Source: Spirochaetaceae bacterium
GTDB lineage: Bacteria > Spirochaetota > Spirochaetia > DSM-27196 > SLST01
Reading direction: 5' to 3'
NCBI GenBank assembly: GCA_007694025.1
Contig: RECL01000221.1
Coordinates: forward strand, 1 to 32,094
DNA: 32,094 nt
The notes under the pieces are model-generated. The model saw nothing but the letters and a program-made list of their open reading frames with translations. It was not told where the DNA came from and did not search any database. Position numbers and translations under genes: made by a program. Below, in pieces: positions 11,438-20,678 of this stretch; positions within the stretch are counted from its first letter, which is position 1, and every line of letters starts with the position of its first letter.

Positions 11438-13417
11438 ATGCGCCGTTTCGGCATAATCCTGTTGGCCACCATGGCCGCCGCCGCGGCACCTGCGCAGTCT
11501 GGTGGCGGTCTGTCTCCCGACGCAGTCAGAATGGCCGACCTTGAGCTTTCCGGCGCGACGATCAGCCAGGCCGGGCCCGACTCGTTCTACGTGCGTGGCG
11601 TCGGGATCGGTGGAAACACCTATTCGATTCTCCTCGACCAGTCCGCGGCCGGTTCGTGGTCCGTGCGGACGATCGTCCCTGAGGAGCTCAATATTCTGCC
11701 CGCTTCAGCGGTGCTCGACTTCGCGACGCTGCGCGTCGCCGGCGACGCGACTATCGAGATCGACGGTGTAATCGTCGACGGAGTGTTCTACCGGGGTTCG
11801 CTGGTTGCGTCGGAAGAATCGCTCGATCTGGTCGAGCGGATCTACGCGTCGCGCACGGGAGAGATCAACGACGCGCGCGCCGACGCGGTTGGCGCGCTTC
11901 TCACCGCGCGTAGCCGTGAAGAGTTCGACGCGCTGCTTGCCGAACAGCGCGATCGCCTGGAGGTCGTGATCCGCCGGATAGAAGCCCAGCGCGACTCATT
12001 CCGCGTCGAGCGCGACCGGTTGGCCGCCGAAAACGCAGCGCTTGCAGACGAACGCGCCGAGCTGGCCGAACGACTGCGCGAGACCGCCGACGCTTCCGAT
12101 CCGTCGGTCGGGCCGACTCCGCTTTCCGCGGCTCAGATCAACGCGCTGCTTCGCGAGCGTGACCTGCTGGCAACCGACGTCGTTGGACTGGTTCAGGAGA
12201 ATAACGAGCTTCGCGACGAACGTCGGACGCTGCGCGATCAGATCGAACTGCTTCGTGGTGAGAACGACACGCTGCGCGACGACATCGCGACGATGACGAG
12301 CGAAGTCGACCGGCTCGAAGAGCTCGTTCGCACCTACCGCGAGACCGTCGGAGAGCTCCCGGCTGTCGGTGCGCGGGCCGACCGGTCCAACCTGCCCGAA
12401 TGGCAGTTCCCGGGCGACTACGTCCGAAGGAGCGACCTGGAAGCGGCGGCGGCGCACGTCAACCGCGAGTTGGCAGCGCTCTCCAACCGCGTGAGCGCGC
12501 TCGAAGTCGCGGCCACCGGGCTCGCCGACCTGGAGCAGGAACTGCGCACCGGGGTCCTCAGAGGCCTGCCCGCCGTACCCCTTGCCGCGGACTCTGCCGA
12601 TCGCACCGGAGCGCTCGCCGCGACGCGCGCCGATGCGACGCGCGCGGACGCGACGCGCGAAGACGCGACGCGCGAAGACGCGCAGGATGCTGTTGCGCGC
12701 GCCGAGCAGGCCGACCGGCTCGCGAGGATCGTCGCCGAGCTCGCCGACCTGGAAGCCGAGATGGCCGAGCTGCGCGCAGAGAAGCAGACGCTCGAGCAGC
12801 GCGTTCTCTCGGAGATCCTGAACAACGGGCTCGTGCAACTGATGAGAGCGCAACTGACCCGACAGACGGTCGCAGGCTTCACCTCGTTCAAAGCCGATAC
12901 CGGCGCGTGGACCGTCACGCCCGCGCGCGCGACGCAGACCGACCGGTCCGCGTTCTTCGCGAAGCTTTCGCGCACGCTTCCGCAGGCCGAACACCCAACG
13001 CTCTACTCGTTCACCGCGCGCTCGCTCGATGACGGGTGGGTCGGTCTGGGGCTGCACCTGTTCGTCGACGATGTGCGGCTGCGACGCGGCTACGGAATGG
13101 GTTCGGGTCTCCTGGTCTGGATCACGCGCGATCCGCGCGCGCGGCGCACGCAGGACTCGTTCCTTGAGCTCTATCGCTCCGATGATGACGTGGCGATGGG
13201 TCGCGTTCTGGACGCGGCGATCCCCGAAGCTGTCGGTGATTCGCTGCGTATCGACGTACTGTACGAGCCGCACTCGCAGTACATCACGATCGCGATCAAC
13301 GGTGAGGACAAGGTCCGGTACAGGACGTGGTTCGGTATCGATTCGGGCATGGAGATCGCGCTGCGATCGCTCGGTCGCGCCGAGTTCACCGACTTCTCAG
13401 TACGCACTATGCCGTAG
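11438..13417 (+). CDS. Secreted coiled-coil protein with C-terminal predicted beta-sandwich-like domain, unknown function
   Basis: Signal peptide MRRFGIILLATMAAAAAPAQ; long heptad-rich region; SD GGAGG before ATG 11438. Confidence 0.75.
   Translation: MRRFGIILLATMAAAAAPAQSGGGLSPDAVRMADLELSGATISQAGPDSFYVRGVGIGGNTYSILLDQSAAGSWSVRTIVPEELNILPASAVLDFATLRVAGDATIEIDGVIVDGVFYRGSLVASEESLDLVERIYASRTGEINDARADAVGALLTARSREEFDALLAEQRDRLEVVIRRIEAQRDSFRVERDRLAAENAALADERAELAERLRETADASDPSVGPTPLSAAQINALLRERDLLATDVVGLVQENNELRDERRTLRDQIELLRGENDTLRDDIATMTSEVDRLEELVRTYRETVGELPAVGARADRSNLPEWQFPGDYVRRSDLEAAAAHVNRELAALSNRVSALEVAATGLADLEQELRTGVLRGLPAVPLAADSADRTGALAATRADATRADATREDATREDAQDAVARAEQADRLARIVAELADLEAEMAELRAEKQTLEQRVLSEILNNGLVQLMRAQLTRQTVAGFTSFKADTGAWTVTPARATQTDRSAFFAKLSRTLPQAEHPTLYSFTARSLDDGWVGLGLHLFVDDVRLRRGYGMGSGLLVWITRDPRARRTQDSFLELYRSDDDVAMGRVLDAAIPEAVGDSLRIDVLYEPHSQYITIAINGEDKVRYRTWFGIDSGMEIALRSLGRAEFTDFSVRTMP
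12622..12681 (+). repeat. In-frame 15-bp minisatellite x4 encoding ATR[A/E]D
   Basis: gacgcgcgccgatgc / gacgcgcgcggacgc / gacgcgcgaagacgc / gacgcgcgaagacgc. Confidence 0.9.
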
Positions 13418-13446
13418 CCTGCGGTCCGGACTACTGCGCGGTCGGA

Positions 13447-14802
13447 TTACCGGGCCTTCAGGAACCTCGAGATCAGGAACGCCATCTCCATGCTCTGCTC
13501 GTAGTTCAGGCGCGGATCGCAGAAGGTCTGGTAGTTCGACTCCAGATCCGTCTCGCGCAGCCCCTGCGCTCCGCCGGTGCACTCGGTGACCTCGTCTCCG
13601 GTCAGCTCGAAGTGGACCCCGGCCAGGGTTGTGGCGCGAGGACGCGCGTGTCTGCGCGCGCTGTGCACCTCGAAGCAGGTCTGGAGTTCTCGCAGGACGT
13701 CATCAAACGCGCGGGTCTTTCGGCCCGACGCCAAGGTCACGGTGTTTCCGTGCATCGGGTCGCACACCCACGCGACCGCGAGTCCGGCGGAGGCGACCGC
13801 GTCGATGAGCGGCGGCAGCGCATCGCTGACCAGGTTGGCCCCCATCCTTGTGATGATCACGACGCGGCCGGGTTCGTTCTCAGGGTTGAGCCTCCGGACG
13901 ACCTCCACGATCTCCCGCGGATCCGCCTGAGCCGACACCTTTATGCCTACCGGGTTTGCGATCCCGCGAAAGTACTCGACGTGCGCGTCGTCTATCGACC
14001 GGGTGCGCTCGCCGATCCACAGCAGATGCGCGCCCAGGTTGTACCACCGGTCCCCGTCGCGTCGCGTCATCGCCTCTTCGAACCCAAGGTGAAGCCCTTC
14101 GTGCGACGTGGAGAAGTCGATCCGTCCGATCGACTCGCTGCGCAGTCCGCCGAAGCTCTCCATGAAGTGGATCGCGTCCAGGATGCTGTCGACAATCCGG
14201 CGGTAGTCGTCCCAGTTCGGGGTCCGCTCCATCGCGTGCAGATTCCACGAGTACGGATGATGGAGATCCGCGAAGCCACCGTCGATCATCGACCGGATGT
14301 AGTTCAGCGTCGCGGTCGCGTGGAAGTAGCCCTGAAGCAGCCGATCGGGGTCCACATCGCGATCGTCGATCTGAAAACCATTCACCGTGTCACCGCGGTA
14401 GGTCAGCACGCGTCGGCCGGCGATCGTCTCGTACTCTTCGCTGCGCGGCTTGAAGAACTGTCCGGCGATCCGTCCGACGCGTACGACCGGAACCCGCGCC
14501 GCGTGCGACAGAACGACGCTCATCTGGAGGAGGATCTTGAGTTTGTTCGCGATCGTCTGCGCGTTACAGTCTGCGAAGCGCTCCACGCAGTCGCCGCCGT
14601 GGAGCATGAACGCGCGGCCCTCGGCCGCGAGCGCGATCCGCTCGCGCAGCTGGGCGACCTCACCAGGGAACACCAGCGGCGGAAGCTCGGACAGCCGGCG
14701 CAGCACCGACTCGTAGTGCGTCTGGTCGACATATTCGGGCTGGTGACGCGCCCGACGGCCCCTCCAGCTCTGCGGACTCCAATCGCCCGGTTGGTTGCTC
14801 AT
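13447..14802 (-). CDS. 3-deoxy-7-phosphoheptulonate (DAHP) synthase, class II
   Basis: FMLHGGDCVERFADCNAQTI, PVVRVGRIAGQFFKPRS, DGGFADLHHPYSWNL, PVGIKVSAQADP, WVCDPMHGNT; SD GGGAGG. Confidence 0.92.
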   Translation of the reverse strand: MSNQPGDWSPQSWRGRRARHQPEYVDQTHYESVLRRLSELPPLVFPGEVAQLRERIALAAEGRAFMLHGGDCVERFADCNAQTIANKLKILLQMSVVLSHAARVPVVRVGRIAGQFFKPRSEEYETIAGRRVLTYRGDTVNGFQIDDRDVDPDRLLQGYFHATATLNYIRSMIDGGFADLHHPYSWNLHAMERTPNWDDYRRIVDSILDAIHFMESFGGLRSESIGRIDFSTSHEGLHLGFEEAMTRRDGDRWYNLGAHLLWIGERTRSIDDAHVEYFRGIANPVGIKVSAQADPREIVEVVRRLNPENEPGRVVIITRMGANLVSDALPPLIDAVASAGLAVAWVCDPMHGNTVTLASGRKTRAFDDVLRELQTCFEVHSARRHARPRATTLAGVHFELTGDEVTECTGGAQGLRETDLESNYQTFCDPRLNYEQSMEMAFLISRFLKAR

Positions 14803-14829
14803 GCGCCTCCCGGCGGTCTACTATAGTGT

Positions 14830-15543
14830 ATGTCAGATCAGAGTCAAACGAATACCCGCCGGGCAACCGGGCGAACCTACCCTCCAGGCTACGGAATCGT
14901 AGAGCCGGTTGCAAACTACCGTCCGTGGGACGTCGACCCCGAGTTCGCCGAACTCTACGGGTCGATCAAGGATCATACCATGGTCGACATCTACCGCCTC
15001 TGGACGCTCTGGTTCATAGCGCGGCAGGTTCCAGCCGGTGATATCCTGGAGATCGGAAGCTGGCGCGGAGGTTCCGGAGCCGTGCTCGCGCGCGCGGCGA
15101 TCGCCCCCGTGCGCACCGTGCCCGCGCGGCGGGTATACCTCGCCGATACCTTTGCCGGGGTCGTCAAGGCCACCGAACGCGACACGTACTACCGCGGCGG
15201 CGAGCATGCGAACACATCGGCCGACATCGTGCGAGATTTGCTCGCGAGCGTCGGGGCACCCGGCGTCGAGATCCTTGAAGGCGTGTTCCCTGATCAGACC
15301 GGCGCCGCGGTGTCGGGGCGTCGCTTCGCGCTCTGCCACATCGACGTCGACGTGTACCAGAGCGCGAAGGATTGCTTCGAGTGGGCGTGGCCGCGGATGG
15401 AGGCCGGCGGCGTGGTCGTCTTCGACGACTTCGGCTTCTACGGGTGCGAGGGCGTCACAAGCTTTGTCGCGGAGATCGCCGGCCAGGGGCTCACCGTCGT
15501 ACCGAGCCTGAGCGGACAGGCGATCGTCACCCGGGCAGGGTAG
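14830..15543 (+). CDS. TylF/MycF-like methyltransferase
   Basis: ILEIGSWRGGSGAVLA, FALCHIDVDVYQSAKDCFEWAWPRMEAGGVVVFDDFGFYGCEGV. Confidence 0.78.
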   Translation: MSDQSQTNTRRATGRTYPPGYGIVEPVANYRPWDVDPEFAELYGSIKDHTMVDIYRLWTLWFIARQVPAGDILEIGSWRGGSGAVLARAAIAPVRTVPARRVYLADTFAGVVKATERDTYYRGGEHANTSADIVRDLLASVGAPGVEILEGVFPDQTGAAVSGRRFALCHIDVDVYQSAKDCFEWAWPRMEAGGVVVFDDFGFYGCEGVTSFVAEIAGQGLTVVPSLSGQAIVTRAG

Positions 15544-15604
15544 CCGGAGAGCGCCGGCGCCGGTGTTGATCGATACGCGTCGGGGTCGGTATCCTATCAG
15601 TGTA

Positions 15605-16324
15605 ATGAGTCCGACGACAAGGCTGTTCTGCATCGTGTCAGGGGCGATCCTGCTCGGGTGCAGCACCGGTTACCTCTATATCCCCGATGAAGACCCCGAA
15701 CTGATCGCGGCCACTCTCATGGCCGACGAGCATCGTAACCGGCGCGACGCGGTCGTCGTGATCGAGGATGCAGAGCGCAGGCGCGCGTACCCGAATATCG
15801 AAAACTTCCTCGACGGCCCGAAACCTGCGCTCGCGCTCTATCGCGAGCCGCTCACGCGCGATCGCGTCGTCGATTTCTTCGTCGAGCAGGCAGGTTCGGA
15901 AGCGATCGCGCTGCCGATTCTCTACTACGCAGATCGGCTGAACATATCGCTGACGCTCGCGTACGGCCTGGTGTGGGGGGAGAGCCGATTCTACCCGGTA
16001 GCCGTGAACCGCAACGCGACGTCGATCGACCGTGGCCTCTTCCAGCTCAACTCGCTGACCTTTCGCCATCTGACCGAAGAGGACTTTTTCAACATCGACG
16101 TAAACACCTACCACGGTCTGAAGTACCTCCGATTCTGCCTGGACCAGGGAGAAAACGACGCGCAGGCGCTCGCGATCTACAATGCCGGGCTCACACGGGT
16201 GATTCGCGGGCAGACCCCCGCATCCACGCTCCGGTACGTCGACGGTGTGCTCTCGTATCAGGCGCGGCTACGTGCGCGTTTCCGCGAGTACATCCTCTCG
16301 CACTTCCCGCCCACTATCGCGTAG
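15605..16324 (+). CDS. Lytic transglycosylase-like (SLT domain) lipoprotein
   Basis: Lipobox GAILLGCS; ALAYGLVWGESRFYPVAVNRNATSIDRGLFQLN; YNAG motif. Confidence 0.8.
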   Translation: MSPTTRLFCIVSGAILLGCSTGYLYIPDEDPELIAATLMADEHRNRRDAVVVIEDAERRRAYPNIENFLDGPKPALALYREPLTRDRVVDFFVEQAGSEAIALPILYYADRLNISLTLAYGLVWGESRFYPVAVNRNATSIDRGLFQLNSLTFRHLTEEDFFNIDVNTYHGLKYLRFCLDQGENDAQALAIYNAGLTRVIRGQTPASTLRYVDGVLSYQARLRARFREYILSHFPPTIA

Positions 16325-16332
16325 AATGCCGC

Positions 16333-18249
16333 ATGGTCATCGTACTCGAACGCACCATCCGCGAGGATGATAAAACACGGCTTCGCACCTTTCTTGAGGA
16401 GAGAGGGTTCCGCGTCAGGGAGATCGTCGGCGAGAATGAGACGATCTTCGGTGCCGTCGGATCGGTAGCGATAGACATTCGTGAGGTCGAGGTTCGTCCA
16501 GGCGTCGAACGCGTCATCCCGATCACCAAACCGTTCAAGCTTGCAAGCCGTGAGCTCCAGAAGGCCGACACCGTCGTTGCGGTCGGTCCGATCAAGATCG
16601 GCGGTCCGCGGATCGTGATGATCGCCGGACCGTGTTCGGTAGAGACCGAGGCGCAGATCATGGAGAGCGCGCGGATCGTACGCGAGAGCGGCGCGGTGAT
16701 CCTTCGCGGTGGCGCGTTCAAGCCGCGCTCAAGCCCCTACGCGTTCCAGGGGCTCGGCGAAGAGGGGCTGCGGCTTCTGCGCAAGGCGGGCGACGAGTTT
16801 GGCATGCCGGTCGTCAGCGAGATCGTCTCCACGCAGGACGTGTCGATGTTCAGCGACTACGTCGACCTGCTTCAGATCGGCGCGCGCAACATGCAGAACT
16901 TCGAGCTTCTGAAGGCCGTCGGCGCAAGCGGGCGGCCCGTCATCGTCAAGCGTGGTCTGGCGGCGACGATCGAGGAGTGGCTGATGGCGGCCGAGTACGT
17001 GCTTGCGCACGGTTCGGAGAACGTGATCCTGTGCGAGCGCGGGATCAGAACCTTCGAGACCTACACGCGCAACACGCTCGATATCTCCGCGATACCCGTG
17101 GTCCGGAAACTCAGCCATCTGCCGGTGATCGTCGACCCGAGCCACGCGACCGGCATCCGCGACCAGGTGCCTCCGGTCGCGCTCGCCGGCATCGCCGCGG
17201 GCGCCGCGGGGCTGATCGTCGAAGTGCATCCCGACCCGGACCGCGCGATGAGCGACGGCCCGCAGTCGCTCTTTCCCGATCAGTTCGAAAAACTGATGCG
17301 TGACGTCGAGGCGCTCGCGCCCGTCGTCGGCAAGGAGCTCTCGCGCATCCCGACGCGCGGACGATCTATCGGGGCCGCCGGAACCGGCGGTGCACGGCCG
17401 GCGCTATCTGCCGACGTAACCGCCGGGCCGGTGCCGGTTGCATTCCAGGGCGAGCGTGGCGCGTACAGCGAGATGGCATTGCTGCGGTTCTTCCACGATA
17501 TGGAATACCGGGCGATGCCGTGCCGGTCGTTTCGCGACGCGTTCGACGCGGTGCTTTCGGGCGCCGCCCGCTACGCGATTCTGCCGATCGAAAACAGCCT
17601 CGCCGGGAGCGTTCACGAGAACTATGATCTGCTGTTGCAGTATCCCGATCTGACGATCGTTGGCGAAATCAAGCTGCGCGTTGAGCACAGCCTGATCGCT
17701 GCGCCCGGAACGACGATCAGCGATGTGCGCCGGGTGTACTCGCACCCGCAGGCGCTCGCTCAGTGCCACGAGTTCCTCAGGAGTCACGAGTGGGAGCTTG
17801 TGCCGTTCTATGATACGGCCGGGTCGGTCGCGCATATCGCCGAGCAGCGTGAGAACGGGAATGCGGCGATCGCGAACGCCGGTGCCGCCGAGGTCTACGG
17901 GATGGAGGTCATCAAGGCCGGTATCGAGACGAATCCGAGCAACTACACACGGTTCATGATTCTGTCGCGCGATGAAGACGACAGCGACACCGGTGCGAAT
18001 ATGGCCGGCCTTGTCTTTTCGACGCCCGACCGTCCCGGTGCGCTCTTCTCTGCGATGCAGATCCTTGCCGACGCCGAGCTCAACCTCAAGAAGCTCGAAT
18101 CGCGCCCGATCGCCGGAAAGCCGTGGCAGTACATGTTCTACGTCGACGTCGAGCTTCCGGCGGGTGGTGGTGCTTTCCCCGATGCGCTCGAACGGCTGCG
18201 CCACGTCGTCGAAGACCTTCGCGTGCTCGGTATCTTCCGCGCCGCGTAG
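16333..18249 (+). CDS. DAHP synthase (class I, beta type with N-terminal FL-like domain) fused to prephenate dehydratase and ACT domain
   Basis: DAHPS: AGPCSVE, RGGAFKPRSSPYAFQGLG, CERGIRTFETYTRNTLD, VDPSHATG; PDT from ~17431: VAFQGERGAYSEMA, LPIENSLAGSV, YSHPQALAQC, NYTRFMIL; ACT from ~18004: PDRPGALFS, ESRP; one uninterrupted frame. Confidence 0.93.
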   Translation: MVIVLERTIREDDKTRLRTFLEERGFRVREIVGENETIFGAVGSVAIDIREVEVRPGVERVIPITKPFKLASRELQKADTVVAVGPIKIGGPRIVMIAGPCSVETEAQIMESARIVRESGAVILRGGAFKPRSSPYAFQGLGEEGLRLLRKAGDEFGMPVVSEIVSTQDVSMFSDYVDLLQIGARNMQNFELLKAVGASGRPVIVKRGLAATIEEWLMAAEYVLAHGSENVILCERGIRTFETYTRNTLDISAIPVVRKLSHLPVIVDPSHATGIRDQVPPVALAGIAAGAAGLIVEVHPDPDRAMSDGPQSLFPDQFEKLMRDVEALAPVVGKELSRIPTRGRSIGAAGTGGARPALSADVTAGPVPVAFQGERGAYSEMALLRFFHDMEYRAMPCRSFRDAFDAVLSGAARYAILPIENSLAGSVHENYDLLLQYPDLTIVGEIKLRVEHSLIAAPGTTISDVRRVYSHPQALAQCHEFLRSHEWELVPFYDTAGSVAHIAEQRENGNAAIANAGAAEVYGMEVIKAGIETNPSNYTRFMILSRDEDDSDTGANMAGLVFSTPDRPGALFSAMQILADAELNLKKLESRPIAGKPWQYMFYVDVELPAGGGAFPDALERLRHVVEDLRVLGIFRAA

Positions 18250-18267
18250 TCCGGACCGGTCGTACGC

Positions 18268-19677
18268 CTACTCGTCGATCCCGAGCTTGCGCAGCTGCTC
18301 TTCCTCTTCTTTTTTGCCCACGTACTCGTGCTTGAGCTGGTTCGCCGTGACAATCGCGTTTCGCAGCGCGGTGAGCTCGATCTTCACTCCCTTCATCCTG
18401 GCACGGAGCAGTGGTGGTGCGTTGGACTTGATATGGACATCGAGCGCCTGAGCCCGCCGATGGATCAGGTGGCAGTCGCCGAGCTCGCGCGACAGGTACG
18501 ACAGTAACTGATCCTCGTCCGCGCTCTGGAGCCTCGACCACGGCGTGCCCGACTTCGCCAGGAACGACGCGTAGAGACGCGCCTTCTTCGCGGCCCCGTC
18601 GACGAACGCCGTGAACGCGACGCGCTCGGTCTGCTTGCTGCCCGTTGCTTCGTCCAGATACTCGATGTCGTAGATCGTCTCCGCGGGCGTCCGGTTGGTC
18701 AGCCGGTCGATCCATTCGCGCAGACGCGTTCCCAGATCCCGCTTGCCGCTGCGGATCTGCTCGTCGTTGATCCGGAGATTCGTCGCGATCGCGTCGAGCG
18801 CCCGGCTCGCCGACGCGAGCCCCCGCAGCGCCCCTATGAGCTGATCGCGGAGCGACTCGGTCGGACGCTTCTTGCGCGCGCGCGGAGCCGACTGCATCAG
18901 TCGGGCTATCACTTCCTGGCGAAGCGTCGCCCCGTCGGGACCATAGTCCTCGGCGATGACCTCGCTCGCGAGCTCCGGTACGAACGGTCCAGCGACGCCC
19001 GCGGACTTGAATCGTTCGCGGATCGTCTGTATCGACGCATCGTCGTCGGCCTGTAGCCGCTCGGGGTTGTCGATCGTCGCGATGACGTCGCGACGCAGCA
19101 TCAGCTTGTACTCTTCGCGCTTGTACGCGCCGACAACCTTGATCTGCGCGACGATCTCTTTGGTCTTTTTGCCGAGCTGATCGAGCGAATCCGCGATCAC
19201 GCTGTTCGCGAACCCGTCGTTGCCGCCGCGCGCGCGCGCGACCAGGTCAGCAAGGCCACGCGTGGTCGCCTTCGGTGAGCTCGGCGACAGGCGATCCCAC
19301 TGTATATACGATACAAGCTCCGACAGGCGCTTGAGCTGCCGGAAGTCGAGTACCTCTGCGCGCATCTCGTAGTAACTGTCCAGATACTCCAGTACGTTGT
19401 CGTACGCGTCAAGGCGCACGCCAAGGGCGACGTCGCGCTCCGATTCCAGGTACTGATCGTCGGACGGTGGTGTGATGTCGGCGACTTTGTTGTCGCTCTT
19501 GTAGGGGTCCTGTTGGACGAGCCCCTTGCGGACGAGCAGCGCGTGGAGACCCTGGAGCGACGCGTGAAACACCCGGAACTGCTCCTTGAGCTTCGGAAGT
19601 TCCTCCCGGTCGATCGCGGCTTTGCGAGTGTCGACCGCGTCGGAGAGCGTTTCAATGAAGGAGCGTTCTGCGTCCAT
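18268..19677 (-). CDS. Conserved-looking cytoplasmic helical protein, unknown function (469 aa)
   Basis: Long ORF, no signal peptide, coiled-coil-like; leaderless-type -10 GATAAT (19686-19691) 8 nt before ATG. Confidence 0.75.
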   Translation of the reverse strand: MDAERSFIETLSDAVDTRKAAIDREELPKLKEQFRVFHASLQGLHALLVRKGLVQQDPYKSDNKVADITPPSDDQYLESERDVALGVRLDAYDNVLEYLDSYYEMRAEVLDFRQLKRLSELVSYIQWDRLSPSSPKATTRGLADLVARARGGNDGFANSVIADSLDQLGKKTKEIVAQIKVVGAYKREEYKLMLRRDVIATIDNPERLQADDDASIQTIRERFKSAGVAGPFVPELASEVIAEDYGPDGATLRQEVIARLMQSAPRARKKRPTESLRDQLIGALRGLASASRALDAIATNLRINDEQIRSGKRDLGTRLREWIDRLTNRTPAETIYDIEYLDEATGSKQTERVAFTAFVDGAAKKARLYASFLAKSGTPWSRLQSADEDQLLSYLSRELGDCHLIHRRAQALDVHIKSNAPPLLRARMKGVKIELTALRNAIVTANQLKHEYVGKKEEEEQLRKLGIDE

Positions 19678-19810
19678 CGAGGGCCATTATCCCGCAAAGC
19701 CCCGTGGGTCGCAACCGTAATCCAGTGGTGCCGGAATTGTTGATCGCGACCGGGAGTCAAAACGCGTGCAACAGTCGAAGCGCGCAGCAAAATCGCACCG
19801 ATAACCCGGC

Positions 19811-20662
19811 ATGAAGCACTTCACACACGCCGGCGGGGCAGCGTCGCTACGGTCCGCGGCCACCAGGAGCGCGCCTGTCATCGCGCGCGCAAGATTCGCT
19901 CCGCTCTGGCTTCTCACTGCGTGCGCTATCGGTCTGTCTGCGTCGTGTTCGGTTCCGTTCGACCGGATCGAGGTCGCGGTTCTGGTGCCGGTCGCGCCGG
20001 CGGTCTGGACCGCAGCCTGGGGCGAGCCGCGCTTTGACGTCCGGTGGCAGAGCGCGGTCGACTCCGGAATCGCGGCCGGGTCGGTGGAGGGGGGTACAAC
20101 CGTTGTCACGACGATTCCGCGGCTGGCACCGGTCGCGATCCTGGCCGACGCCGTCTGGGAGACCGGCGGGCCCGCATTCGTCTGCGGCGAACGGCTCGCT
20201 CCGGCTGGCGGGTTGTGGCCGGCACAGGCGACCGATCCGGCCGCGCGGCGCGGCGGGGCTATCGCGCTGTCGTTCGAGTCGGGGCTGGCCGCGTCGCTCA
20301 TCGCCGACGTTCTGGCGGCTGGCGTCGACATCCGTGGCCTGGCGGTGTCGCGGCTGATCGACGAAATCGCGGCTGTGCTACCGTCAGATCCGTGGCGGAT
20401 CGACTACCTGCCGCTTCGCCGCGCGATCGCCGCCCGATCGATGCGTAAGACGCTCATCCGTGCGGCGCCGACGTGGCCGGTCGACATCGCGGTTCCCGAA
20501 GGCCATTGGGTGTCGATGTCGCCGTTCGCGGGCGCGGTTGCCGGCGGCGACGTATGGCCCGCCGCGCCGGTCGGCGTCACCGCGCTCTGGTCGTCCGACG
20601 GCAGACGCGTGGCGTTGTCGGTGGACGCAGCTGGCAGGGCGTGGGCGACACCACCGCGATAG
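19811..20662 (+). CDS. Putative lipoprotein, unknown function
   Basis: Lipobox-like IGLSASC after hydrophobic segment; frame open to the convergent leuS. Confidence 0.6.
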   Translation: MKHFTHAGGAASLRSAATRSAPVIARARFAPLWLLTACAIGLSASCSVPFDRIEVAVLVPVAPAVWTAAWGEPRFDVRWQSAVDSGIAAGSVEGGTTVVTTIPRLAPVAILADAVWETGGPAFVCGERLAPAGGLWPAQATDPAARRGGAIALSFESGLAASLIADVLAAGVDIRGLAVSRLIDEIAAVLPSDPWRIDYLPLRRAIAARSMRKTLIRAAPTWPVDIAVPEGHWVSMSPFAGAVAGGDVWPAAPVGVTALWSSDGRRVALSVDAAGRAWATPPR

Positions 20663-20678
20663 CCCCGCCGGGCTATCG
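20657..20678. terminator. Perfect palindromic hairpin carrying both stop codons of the convergent genes
   Basis: CGATAGCCC-cgcc-GGGCTATCG; TAG (20660-20662, +) and TAG (20673-20675, -) lie in opposite arms. Confidence 0.6.

Noticed and set aside
15973-16332. 120-codon N-terminal extension of the DAHPS-PDT fusion
   Set aside because: Overlaps the SLT lipoprotein gene out of frame; MVIVLERTIREDDKTRL at 16333 is the plausible N-terminus.
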